This document shows positions 48,681-58,043 of a DNA stretch of 64,000 nt, piece by piece. Positions within the stretch are counted from its first letter, which is position 1, and each line of letters starts with the position of its first letter. The translations under genes were made by a program, and so were the position numbers. Origin of the DNA: Cliona cf. orientalis (lineage: Eukaryota > Porifera > Demospongiae > Clionaida > Clionaidae); contig OZ005696.1 of NCBI GenBank assembly GCA_963930775.1, positions 5,518,001-5,582,000 on the forward strand, written 5' to 3'. The notes beneath the pieces are model-generated. The model was not told where the DNA came from. It worked only from the letters and a program-made list of their open reading frames with translations, and did not search any database.

Positions 48681-49699
48681 AATCCTTGATGCCGCCGCGC
48701 TTTACTAGGCGTATGGGGTTGGGTAGTTTTGTTGCCGGACCAGACCACTCCCTCTGCAGCGCTAGATCATCAGTGTATTGCCACTAACGGACATTCCGTG
48801 GCAGCGCTGCGTTGGGACGAGACTAGGGGCAGGAGCAGCTGTCCGAGTCGGGCGCTTTGCTCTCGCTTATTACGTATGATAGTAACAAAAAGGACATTGC
48901 ATACACTTCGTAAACCATTGGTAAATTTATGGTGGGTGTGGCTTGTATTCGTAGACGTTTCATACAATGTCATGAATTCTTCGGTGGGTGTGGTTTGTGG
49001 ATTTAGCTCTTGCGTTTAGCTAGTTACTCAACTTGCATTATGCATCTTTCCATTTTTGAGTATTTCCATTCTTATCCATTTCTGTTATTTAGCATTTCCA
49101 TACTTCCTGATTTCCATTCTTAGGGCCAATGAAACTACATTATTAGTTTCTCGTCCACCCGTGTTTGTATTTTCATGCGGGCGGGCGGTCATTATTCACT
49201 ATTCATTATTCATTATTTTGGCATTTTGGGGGTGTGGCTTCCTGGAACCGCCCAATTAATTAACAAAATGGAGGCGTGGCTGGCATTTCAAGGCAATAAT
49301 GAAGGCAGATGCGGTAGGTTGAAACACTGAGACGTGGGCGGGGACGAGAAACTAACAATCAAGTTTGTGTGGCCTAGCTGGTCAAAGAACTCTAGCTTCC
49401 TATCATTGGCTATGGAAAATTATTGCATTTCCAAAGATATAGATTTCTAAAATTTATATTTTCCACACTTTAGGTATTTCCAACTCATTCACGTCATATC
49501 CATACCACTGTGCGTATTCGGTTGCACACTACTAAAGTGCGCATGCGCACCAAATATTTACCAGCGAAGCGAAGCTCTCGGCGACTACGCCAGTCCGATC
49601 CCATAGTAGCCACGTCCCCAGATTAAGGGTGGGGGTCTGAGGGGGGGGGGGGGCGAGACTACGTCCCCAGCCTCCTCAGGTTCTGAGTGGGATCCGATC
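48681..49699. other. Between the TTTCCAAA arrays: no gene seen
   Basis: About 1 kb with a GC-rich part and (CATTCATTATT)-like repeats near 49190-49215. No convincing ORF on either strand. Confidence 0.45.
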
Positions 49700-49850
49700 A
49701 ATAACTTTAGAAAATTACAACTTTGGAAACGATCGAGTTTGGAAATGATACAGTTTGGAAAAATACATCTTTGGAAATAATAGAGTTTGGAAAAATGTAA
49801 CTTAGGAAATTGGAAATTATCAAGTTTGGAAGGAATCAAGATTGACAATT
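49700..49850. repeat. TTTGGAAA array next to the right terminal repeat
   Basis: This is the inverted partner of 48536-48680: ACTTTGGAAACGATCGAG, GAGTTTGGAAATGATACAG, CAGTTTGGAAAAATACATC and further units. It lies within 25 bp of the terminal inverted repeat, which is where transposase-binding subterminal repeats would be expected. Confidence 0.75.
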
Positions 49851-49874
49851 GGATGGCCCCTCTCGGCCACCGTA

Positions 49875-50817
49875 GTTTTGCCTAAGAGCTGGTCAGGGAA
49901 GAAAATACAATATTAGGAGTTTGCAATTGGTGTCTCGAGTATTTGGTATGGCAGTCAAAGAAGCTAGTAGAGGAGAGAGGCATTCTTTCTCTTCCTGCTC
50001 CATTACGTGGACCTTCACTGCCATCAGAAACAGTAGACACTCTTTGTATGTTCTACGAATCTGATGATATCAGTCGTGTAACGCCTGGAAAGAAAGACTT
50101 CGTATCAATGAAAAAGGATGGTGAACGTCAGCATGTTCAAAAGCCATTGATTCTGAGCAATCTGAGGGAGGTGCACCGTGAGTTCAAGGAGAGATTTCTA
50201 GATTGCAAAGTTGGATTCTCAAAATTTGCTGAACTGAGACCTAAACATTGTGTTTTAGCAGGAGCGAGTGGTACACACTCAGTATGTGTGTGTGCAATAC
50301 ATCAAAATATCAAGTTGATGTCATTCGAAATGCAGATACCTGAGCTACCAACATACCACCACTGTTTAGCAAAGATAATATGCAATCCTCCACATGCTAG
50401 ATGCTATTTGGGTGAATGTGATGTCTACCAGCTGTTTACTTTGGGTATTGTAGCAATGAAGATTATGCAAAGGAATGGAGTAGTTTGGAGCAACGCTTTC
50501 AACTCCCACGCACGATCTCTGGCACAAGAAAACTGCACTCTTTTGTACCAATCTCCAATAGCACAGTGGAAGTCAGACACTACTCAGCCTCAGATGCATC
50601 CAGGAAAGAGAGAGTCACTCTAGCAAAGAATGACATTCCACCGGAATCAATTGCTGGGTTTGTCACTTGTCTATATGAATGGAATTGGTGGTTAGCTTAT
50701 GTGCTTGAAGTCTGCAGTGATACCAAGAAAGTGAAGCTGACATTTCTGCATCCTCAAGGTCCCCCAAACTCAAGTATCCAGAGCCCCGCAATATTCACAA
50801 CATACCAACCACTGGCG
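49875..50817 (+). pseudogene. Outer-element transposase-like gene, 3' part (decayed)
   Basis: It restarts at the duplicated GTTTTG with PKSWS, meets a stop (TAG) and a frameshift within 80 bp. It is then open from about 49943: WQSKKLVEERGILSLP, TPGKKDFVS, GFSKFAELRPKHCVLAG and GTHSVCVCAIHQNIKLM, up to LGECDVYQL. The part after about 50450 seems shortened. A final frame (about 50485-50817) with GFVTCLYEWNWWLAYVLEV and VKLTFLHPQGPP looks like the family's C-terminus. Together with 36707-37216 this is one pseudogene. The usual central catalytic region appears to be deleted. Confidence 0.72.
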
Positions 50818-52615
50818 TAGGAAGCATGGGTGCACTGGGTGCTGGTGCACCCATGAAATTTCTGAGTGGAATACAAAGTAATACTGTGTTCTGAAGTGTT
50901 TCAGTTTATATTATTAAGCACCAGAGCACCCGTTCACCAAGTCATCTTCCTACGCTTATGCCAATGGATGACATTTTAACTCTTGTAGACCCACGAACAA
51001 GAAGTGTTTGTGTGTATTCTTTGACAAAAAAAGAAATGATTTTTACATCTAATTTTTTCTGTGTCCTTTTCAGTTGATATGATTTATACAGCAACTGTAG
51101 TTGAATCAATGAGTCTTGTGTGTCAGCAAGCTTAAATCAACAGCAAGGTGTGTACTACTGCATGGGATTCCACTATAGGTACCGTACACACTGCTACATA
51201 AGAGCATCTATCTTGGGATCCCATGCAGACCCCAAACTAAAACTTTTACAGCTGATAGGTGAATGTCTAGTAATTATCCACAAAAAGTAATAAAAAATTC
51301 CAATCAGTACTTTTTGAGACATCAAAGGTCAAAGTTTAGGAAGGCGTGGCTATTAACAACTTCGTCAAATGAAGCCATTCAATATACCATATGAAAGTTC
51401 ATTCTTCGAGCTTTAAGGTGGTGCAATTCGTTTTTCAAAACAACGAAAAGTGGCGAAGTTATGAGGGTTTGAATGGTCACGGGTATAGCAAAAACAGCGA
51501 AAAAGTAGAAAATTTAATGAGCCATTTCTGGGAAGCCATATATACTAGCAGCAGTGAAGGTAAAATCTCTTCGGGTTACATATGTCCACTTGGGCTACCC
51601 ACAAACCGAATTTCGTCCAAATCTGAGGGGGTCATGTGCGAACCTTCGGTGAACTGATATCACCCTATAGTCTAATAAACAGTGTAGCCTATTATGCATG
51701 AAAAATATCTGAGATCTGAGCTTAATATTACTAAAAATTAATGACATTGCTGTAGCTAGCTAGTTTAATACATAATAATAGACTAATGCCCCTGCATGCA
51801 ACCTATACTATTCTATTATATATATGGTACAGAGATAAAGAAAACACACCAGCCGGGTAACTATGGTATAGGTATCTGCAAGAGTACATAATAGGAAGAG
51901 AGGGAGAGTATCTTACTCTGTATACTGCTGTGCAAACACACTGCGGATAATTAAATCCGTATATCCTTGTAAACTGTAGTATATTACACATACCACCTTG
52001 TAGTTAGTGAGTGTTTGGCCAATAATTGGTCTAGGACAGCCCACCTGGGTACTACCCAGCTACAGTACTGGTGGGTTTCACAGTTTGTTTGAGTCAACCA
52101 CTCAAATTTAATTATCCGCAGTGCGTTTGCACAGCAGTATACAGAGTAAGATACTCTCCCTCTTTTCCTATTATGTACTCTTGGTATCTGGTTATTGATT
52201 GTCCCCTCCCACCCCCCCCCCCCCCCCAACAGTTAGCATTAGATTTTATGTGGATCAAAGATCTCTGAGTACGGCACAATCGTATTTCGATATCGTCAGC
52301 CCAGAGTGTAATTTGTTATTTACTTGGGGAGATTTTACGTGAGGTCAAAGTCCACACATAAATCCTCACCTGATTACTGTGTTCTTGGATCCTATTATAT
52401 GGGAAGATTTTACGTAAGTACTTTGACCTAAGGTCAAAGTACTTACGTAAAATCTTCCCATGTATACAATCCATTTAAAAACTGGGCTTTCATTAGCTAC
52501 ATGTGCCATAAAATGTCCCATGGTACAAGTCACGTAAAATCTTCCCATGATTAACCCAAGGAACAAGTCACGTAAAATCTTCCCATGATATAATCATGGC
52601 AATTTCTATACTTTT
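50818..52615. repeat. Right arm of outer element
   Basis: 51165-51670 is the inverted partner of 35785-36250 and keeps a short open frame with HSSSFKVVQFVFQNN. A palindromic insert (about 51885-52195; GAGAGTATCTTACTCTGTAT mirrored) lies between. 52320-52615 is the inverted partner of the left GGGAAGATTTTACG arm. No functional gene. Confidence 0.65.
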
Positions 52616-52857
52616 ACATAAAGAACTGTAGGACCATTCTAGGGCTATCAACTGTGGAGTAAAACTATCTATAAACCAACTTAGCCACTTAGTGCTTTTT
52701 AGCTCAAATGGCTGAGCCACTTCCATTTACCACGTGTCGACTAGCGTTGAGCGGCAATTTAAGGGGTGTGGTCAAGCGTTAGGGGGCGTGGTCGCAAAAT
52801 TTTCACGCGCGCTTTGCGCGCGTGCCCCCTCCTATCACAATCCTGGATCCGCCACTG

Positions 52858-55800
52858 CTCCCTTCCCTCCAACTGTGAATATATATCAATCCTTTCGATC
52901 GCTTGGAGACGGCTGGACAGCCTCTCACACTGAACTGTTCAGCATCAGTACAAGAAGGAATCAGAGGCAGCCCTGTGCTGACTGGTCCTGTAGAACTTAG
53001 ATAGTGTAAAATAGAGTTTTATCCCTAGAGTAACTCATGGGACGATTTTACACCAGCAAAACCTAGAGTAACTCATGGGACGATTTTACACCACATGATA
53101 CAACCTAGAGTAACTCATGGGACGATTTTACACCAGCAAAATTAGTGTAAAATTCTGAGATTCTGAGTATTTATTGTATACCAAGCATAATATTATAAGG
53201 GAGGATTTTACACGTACCACATCAAAATTAAGGGGCTTACTCATGTAAAATTCTCCCATATAACTTACCTCTGCTATATATAAGGGACGATTTTACACCA
53301 GTTGCCACCACAGGTACTGAAGTGGTGTAAAATCATGCCATATAATACTGATGGCTAACAGTAACTGGAGCAGAGATTAATTTTACATGTCACCTTTGAC
53401 CTCACTTAAAATTCTCCCATAATAATGAGAATGTACATCCATACTCTGCTAAAACTTTAAGTGTGAACTTTGACCATGTGTAAAATGCTCCCTTGTATAT
53501 AGCCACTGAATCCGTACTCAGGTGGGTTTTTAAGTGCGTTCTGAATGCTCGCTTGCTGTGGGTGTGGCTGCAGAAATTGAATGGTAGGTGGGGCTCACTA
53601 TGTACACGAGTTACAATGCATGCAATGTACAGTTCCTCATCAGGACATCTCTGCTTCACGTTCTTGCTAATAGAATGGTACTCACCACGTGCACAATTGT
53701 TCGTGAAGCATGTCTGGGAGTAATGCCATTGTGAATTGGTTGAAAGAAGATGAGTATGAGAAGGAAATAATTATAATTATGCATAGAGTATCAGAGTGTA
53801 CAAGATTAAGATATGAGACACTTAACTATTGACTGCTTTTAGACAGTTTTTTTAGGAGTAGCTATTTTATGTGGGTTTTTAGCTCAGACTACCTATGGCC
53901 TCTAATACACGGATTAGAGGCCATAGGTAGTCTGAGCTTAAAAAAACACATGAAGGCCTAACTATTGGAGTACCAACCCCATGTGCGCATACGTGCCTGT
54001 GTGCTTTCAAAGAAATCTTGTAAGTTTTGCGAAGGCTCGCCCCGCACAGATGATTTTCAAATATAAATTTTTTTGTGATCATTAGTATTATGGGACACCT
54101 GTCCCTATTATGAGATACGTACCACATGAGGTGTTTTATTTAAAATTGATATCCTAGCCTTTGGTGTTAGCTAATGACAAAAAAAATAGCTACGTAGCTA
54201 ATTTGATGTGCCAAATAAGCAAATTTGCAAAATTGATACACCAAAAACCGTGTTTTACCACAAAAACCCATATCGAAATAACTTAAAGGTATATAGATAG
54301 CTAGCAAATCCAACTTTGTAGGAAGGTAGCTAGCTAATTAGGTGTAATGCAAATTACCCCCAAACCCATCTTCGTTAGTATGGATGTCCGACAGTCTCGT
54401 AATAATTATCTGCATAATATAGCTACTTTAATACCAAACACATGAGTGAGTCGTGCTGGTGATGCAATACATCTAATGCTGCGGAAATAGGAGGGTCTGG
54501 GTTCGAGATTAGCCATGAGTGCATGATTCCTGATAGCAGCTACTATAGTGATTTAGCTACATCTCTTTTTAATGTGATAGCTATTTCTCTTTGAGTGAAA
54601 TGTGATTTAGCTATAATAATTATAGCTATAATATTATTATTATTATCAATGTATTCATTAAGGAGAGTAAAACACTACCAAATAAAATTATAGGGTGCAA
54701 TTGAGTGAGTTCACTCCCATGTATAAGGTATCTAGCTATGGACAAACTGAAGAGGCATCTTTTGATGATGAAGAGTTAGAAAGATTAGTATAAATTAGCT
54801 ACAATAGCATCCAAGTGAGCGAATGTACCGGCATTTATATAGTCACAGAGTCATGATTACTATAGTATAAACTCTAAAACAGTAAAATTAATACCCGGTA
54901 TTATAGCTATAGCATGGTGATCATATCATCATTTCTACCCTTATCACTCTAAACATAAGGTTGTACTGCAGAAATTACCCTGACATGCTTTACACAGAAC
55001 TCTAACTCGTGCACACAGTGAGCCCCCGGCCTACCATTCGATTAGCACAAGCCCAAAATAGTGTAGCGGCTGCAGGATAGCCCCACCCACCAAGTGCATG
55101 CACTACAGCCACACCCACAGCAAGCGAGCATTCGGAATGCACTTAAAAACCTACCTGAGTCTGGATTCAGTGGCTATATACAAGGGAGCATTTTACACCA
55201 GGTCAAAGTTCACACTTAAAGTTTTAGCAGAGTGTGGATGCACATTCTTATTATTATGGGAGAATTTTAAGTGAGGTCAAAGGTCACATGTAAATCTTTG
55301 CTCCAGTAACTATTAGCCATCAGTATTATATGGCATGATTTTACACCACTTCAGTACCTGTGGTGGCAACTGGTGTAAAATCGTCCCTTATATATAGCAG
55401 AGGTAAGTTATATGGGAGAATTTTACACGAGTAAGCCCCTTAATTTTGATGTGGTGTAAAATCCTCCCTTAATAATATGCTTGGCATACAATAAATACTC
55501 AGGATTTTACACAATTTTTGCTGGTATAAAATCGTCCCATGAGTTACTGTAGGTTTTGCTGGTGTAAAATTGTCCCATGAGTTACTCTAGGGATAAAACT
55601 CTATTTTACACTAAAATATGTAGGACCATGCTGACTTGGACTAGGAAAGACACTAGTCTATCAAGTGAAGTTACCTCAGTACCTCCTCTCCTCTCCTTCC
55701 CCTCCCTGCGGACCAGTCATGCTGGGAGATACACCTGCACTGCCAGGTTCTCCATCCCAGAGGCTGGGGTGGATGTCTCTGGAGACAGCACAACTAACAT

Positions 55801-58043
55801 TTCTATTCGATGTACCGGTATACTTTTATGCTAATAACAATTATTATGGCACTGCATTACATAATAATAATTTTGTTTTGTCACATGCAGTTACGCTTCC
55901 ACCTCCCATCATCTCTGGATCTCCACGAAACACCAGTTTCTTCCAAGGTCTGGATCTCACTTTAACCTGTTTCATCACTCTGGGTATAGTGTGGTGGACA
56001 CTCTAGTCACAATACAGGGAATCTGGAATAGGAATGGAATTGAGCTAATGAATGATGGAAGAATTACTGTCAGCCCTTCAAGGAGCTCACCTCCATATGC
56101 CCTTGAATGTCACTGATGCTGGAACATACGAGTGTCATGTGACTGTAACTCCTCAAGACTCTACCTTTATTTCTACTGCCACCATATCTAATTCAAGATC
56201 TATCAGTGTTTCTGGTATGTATAATACAATTGTCTCATAATACATGTATGGGAGTATGTTTAATATTTCCCTTACAGAGTTTCCGACTCAAGTTGCTGAT
56301 GTCACTGCTGAAGGCATGTCCATAGCTGGATTCTCTGGCTATACACTGATATGCAGATCCAATAGGGAGCCTGACCTCCCACCTACATCCACTCTAGCAG
56401 TGCAGTGGCTTGGTCCAAGGGGAAGTATCATCAGCAGTGGAGAAAATTTCACCGTTTCTGGAGTTGGTCCTACCACTGATGCTGGTCTCATAAGCAGACT
56501 GGTCTTCAATAGGCTCTACACTTCTCAAAGTGGACCTTACATCTGTAGAAGTCTTCAAACCATACCTGGAAGAATTATCAACCATCCTGAATCTGTGATG
56601 TTCTCTGTTCAAGTTAAATGTGAGCTCTCAGTTCATGTAATGTAGATCTATAAGTGATTATCTTTACCCACAAATGCAGTGCCTGCTCCTATTTCGCCTT
56701 TGACCTTCCGTCATAGTCACACCACAGCCCTCAGTGCTGGCACCTCCTTCTCCCTCACTTGTATCATTATCACTAACTCAACTGGAGTGGATATGGATAT
56801 TGAAGTGAAGAGTAGCATCATGGGCAGTGCAATATCGGACACTGACCGAGTCACTGTTTCCCCACAGCCGGTTTTAGTTGGTGAAAACATGTTTGAGATT
56901 ACTGTGACATTCAGACATCTTCTTGAAACCGATACTGGTGCATATAGCTGTTCAGCCTATGTAACATCTCCACCATCACAGCCAAATGTGATCACTAGTG
57001 ACTCTACCTCTGGCTCAGAATCTATCAATGTTGGCCGTAAGTGTGGCTACTAAAAGTCAAAGTTGATAATTATTATGATGTCTCTGTACTACTTTTTATT
57101 CTGTAGCTCTCCTAGCTCCTACTGTCTCCGTTTTCCCTATCCAAGGGATATCTATTGAACCTGGTGGTCAAGATATCGTAACCTGCACAGCTCATTTTGA
57201 TGAGCATGCACCTAGCAGAGAGACCAACCTTGGTGTGGGAATTCCCGGGAAGTGATACTGCTACAACTATAGGTGACCAGTTAGGGATCCACAGCACTAC
57301 AACTAGGACACTGACTTTTAACAGCATACACACATCCCAAGCAGGTGTGTATACGTGCAGAGCTACTATAGATATACAAGGAATTGATTCTCTGAGTCGG
57401 TCAGCCAGTCTAACTGTCCGAGTTCAAGGTAAGTTGACAGTCCCAGAATGTCTGCTGCAATACAATGTCTACCCCACTACCACACAACCAGCAGCAGGTC
57501 CCAGTGCAGCTAGCTCATCCTCTGACAACACTGTGGCCATCATAGGAGGAGTGGTCGCCATCGTGATTGTGCTAATCATTGCAGTAACTACAGCCATAAT
57601 AGTTGCTGTGGTACTCAGATATCGAAGAGCTGAATTCAGTCCCAACCAAAAGTGAATCCCAAATTCAATACATCACTTCTAGTATGTTTCAATTAATGCT
57701 GTTACTATGCAGGCCCTTGCCCCATGAAGCACCAGGGAGTGTGATGTTGAGTGATCTGTCTCCCAGTAACAAAGAGAGAGAGGTTTATGAAGCTATTGAA
57801 GCTGATAATGAGTACGAGATACTAGACAAGTACAGTCAGGCTTATGACAATATAAAAATTCCACCTACGGCTAACTTGCTGAAACCAGAGGCCGATGCAG
57901 TGAAGCTGCAATCATTTCCAGCGGCTGGAGACTATGAGTTCACACAGTGCCCAGCTTATGTCACTGTGGCAACCACCAATGTTGTTGGAAACACCAGTAA
58001 ATCTCCTTCAATTCAACCAACTGCTGCACAAGATGATCAATGA
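52858..58043 (+). pseudogene. Ig-repeat transmembrane receptor with ITAM-like tail (broken by insertions and frameshifts)
   Basis: Exons: Ig-a 52858-52982 plus 55636-55817 (split by a foldback); Ig-b 55891-56214; Ig-c 56278-56619; Ig-d 56680-57036; Ig-e 57107-57428; transmembrane exon 57495-57651; cytoplasmic exon 57713-58043 (stop TGA 58041-58043). All Ig borders are phase 1. Ig-c (GYTLICRS...YICRSLQT) and Ig-d (SFSLTCII...AYSCSAYV) are intact. Ig-a (PLTLNCSA...RYTCTARF) and Ig-e (DIVTCTAH...VYTCRATI) each carry a one-base excess, and Ig-b has two compensating shifts. The membrane helix is AIIGGVVAIVIVLIIAVTTA, then basic RYRRAE. The tail (about 110 aa) contains DNEYEILDKYSQAYDNI, which fits D-x-x-Y-x-x-L/I-x6-Y-x-x-I, plus REVYEAI and AYVTV. 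It is either the C-terminal half of the gene starting at 25374 or a neighbouring paralogue. Confidence 0.72.
52983..55628. mobile_element. 2.6-kb foldback element inserted in an Ig exon
   Basis: Ends are TGGTCCTGTAG at 52983 and TGTAGGACCA ending 55628. TGCTGAC is duplicated on both sides (52976-52982 and 55629-55635); it counts as 8 bp if the next T is included. Arms of about 600 bp (52995-53610 and 55020-55615) are inverted copies. Both are built from repeated GGGACGATTTTACACC and its reverse complement. The 1.4-kb centre has no convincing ORF but holds a 62-bp palindrome at about 53879-53940. Deleting the element plus one duplication restores the Ig reading GSPVLT|WTRKD. Confidence 0.82.

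Larger units (their letters stand above)
37217..49874. mobile_element. 12,658-bp inner DNA transposon carrying three genes
   Basis: The ends are inverted repeats: TACGGTGGCCGAGAGGGGCC at 37217 and its reverse complement ending 49874. The match extends to 22 bp exactly, then one mismatch. A perfect 6-bp target duplication GTTTTG flanks it (37211-37216 and 49875-49880). Removing the element rejoins the outer gene in frame (QVLTVL|PKSWS), which fixes the borders. Contents in order: left non-coding end with TTGTAAAC motifs; minus-strand accessory gene 38628-41326; tandem-repeat intergenic region; plus-strand tnp2/EnSpm-type transposase gene 42779-46317 (frameshifted); coiled-coil/kinase gene 46457-47640 (intact); and a right end with TTTCCAAA arrays. 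A 6-bp duplication and non-CACTA ends are unusual for an EnSpm-type transposase. Confidence 0.85.
34286..52862. mobile_element. 18.6-kb outer DNA element (34291-52857) with 5-bp duplication CTCCC
   Basis: The left end CATAGGCGGATCCAG (34291) and right end CTGGATCCGCCACTG (52857) are inverted with two mismatches. CTCCC flanks both (34286-34290, 52858-52862). Deleting the element joins TCTTGTCTCTGCAG + CTCCC + TTCCCTCCAACTGTG, a proper splice acceptor plus the start of an Ig exon. Two internal inverted-repeat pairs agree with one element: about 34390-34690 with 52320-52615, and about 35785-36250 with 51165-51670. Without its 12.7-kb passenger it is about 5.9 kb. It encodes a decayed transposase-like protein (36707-37216 and 49875-50817). 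Its right terminus resembles the MITE at 26244-26596. The superfamily is uncertain: the CAGNGGCG start looks hAT-like, but hAT elements give 8-bp duplications. Confidence 0.72.

Noticed and set aside
37217-49874. Classifying the inner element as an ordinary CACTA element by its ends
   Set aside because: The ends are TACGG, not CACTR, and the duplication is 6 bp. Only the transposase looks EnSpm/CACTA-like.
54440-54540. Possible tRNA or SINE promoter (GGGTTCGAGATT resembles a B box)
   Set aside because: No matching A box or cloverleaf could be drawn at the right distance.
57429-57494. Reading straight through 57429-57494 as coding
   Set aside because: The stretch starts GTAAGT and ends CAG with a phase-1 border like all other exons, so a 66-bp intron is likelier. 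Because 66 is a multiple of three, retention would also keep frame, so this is not certain.
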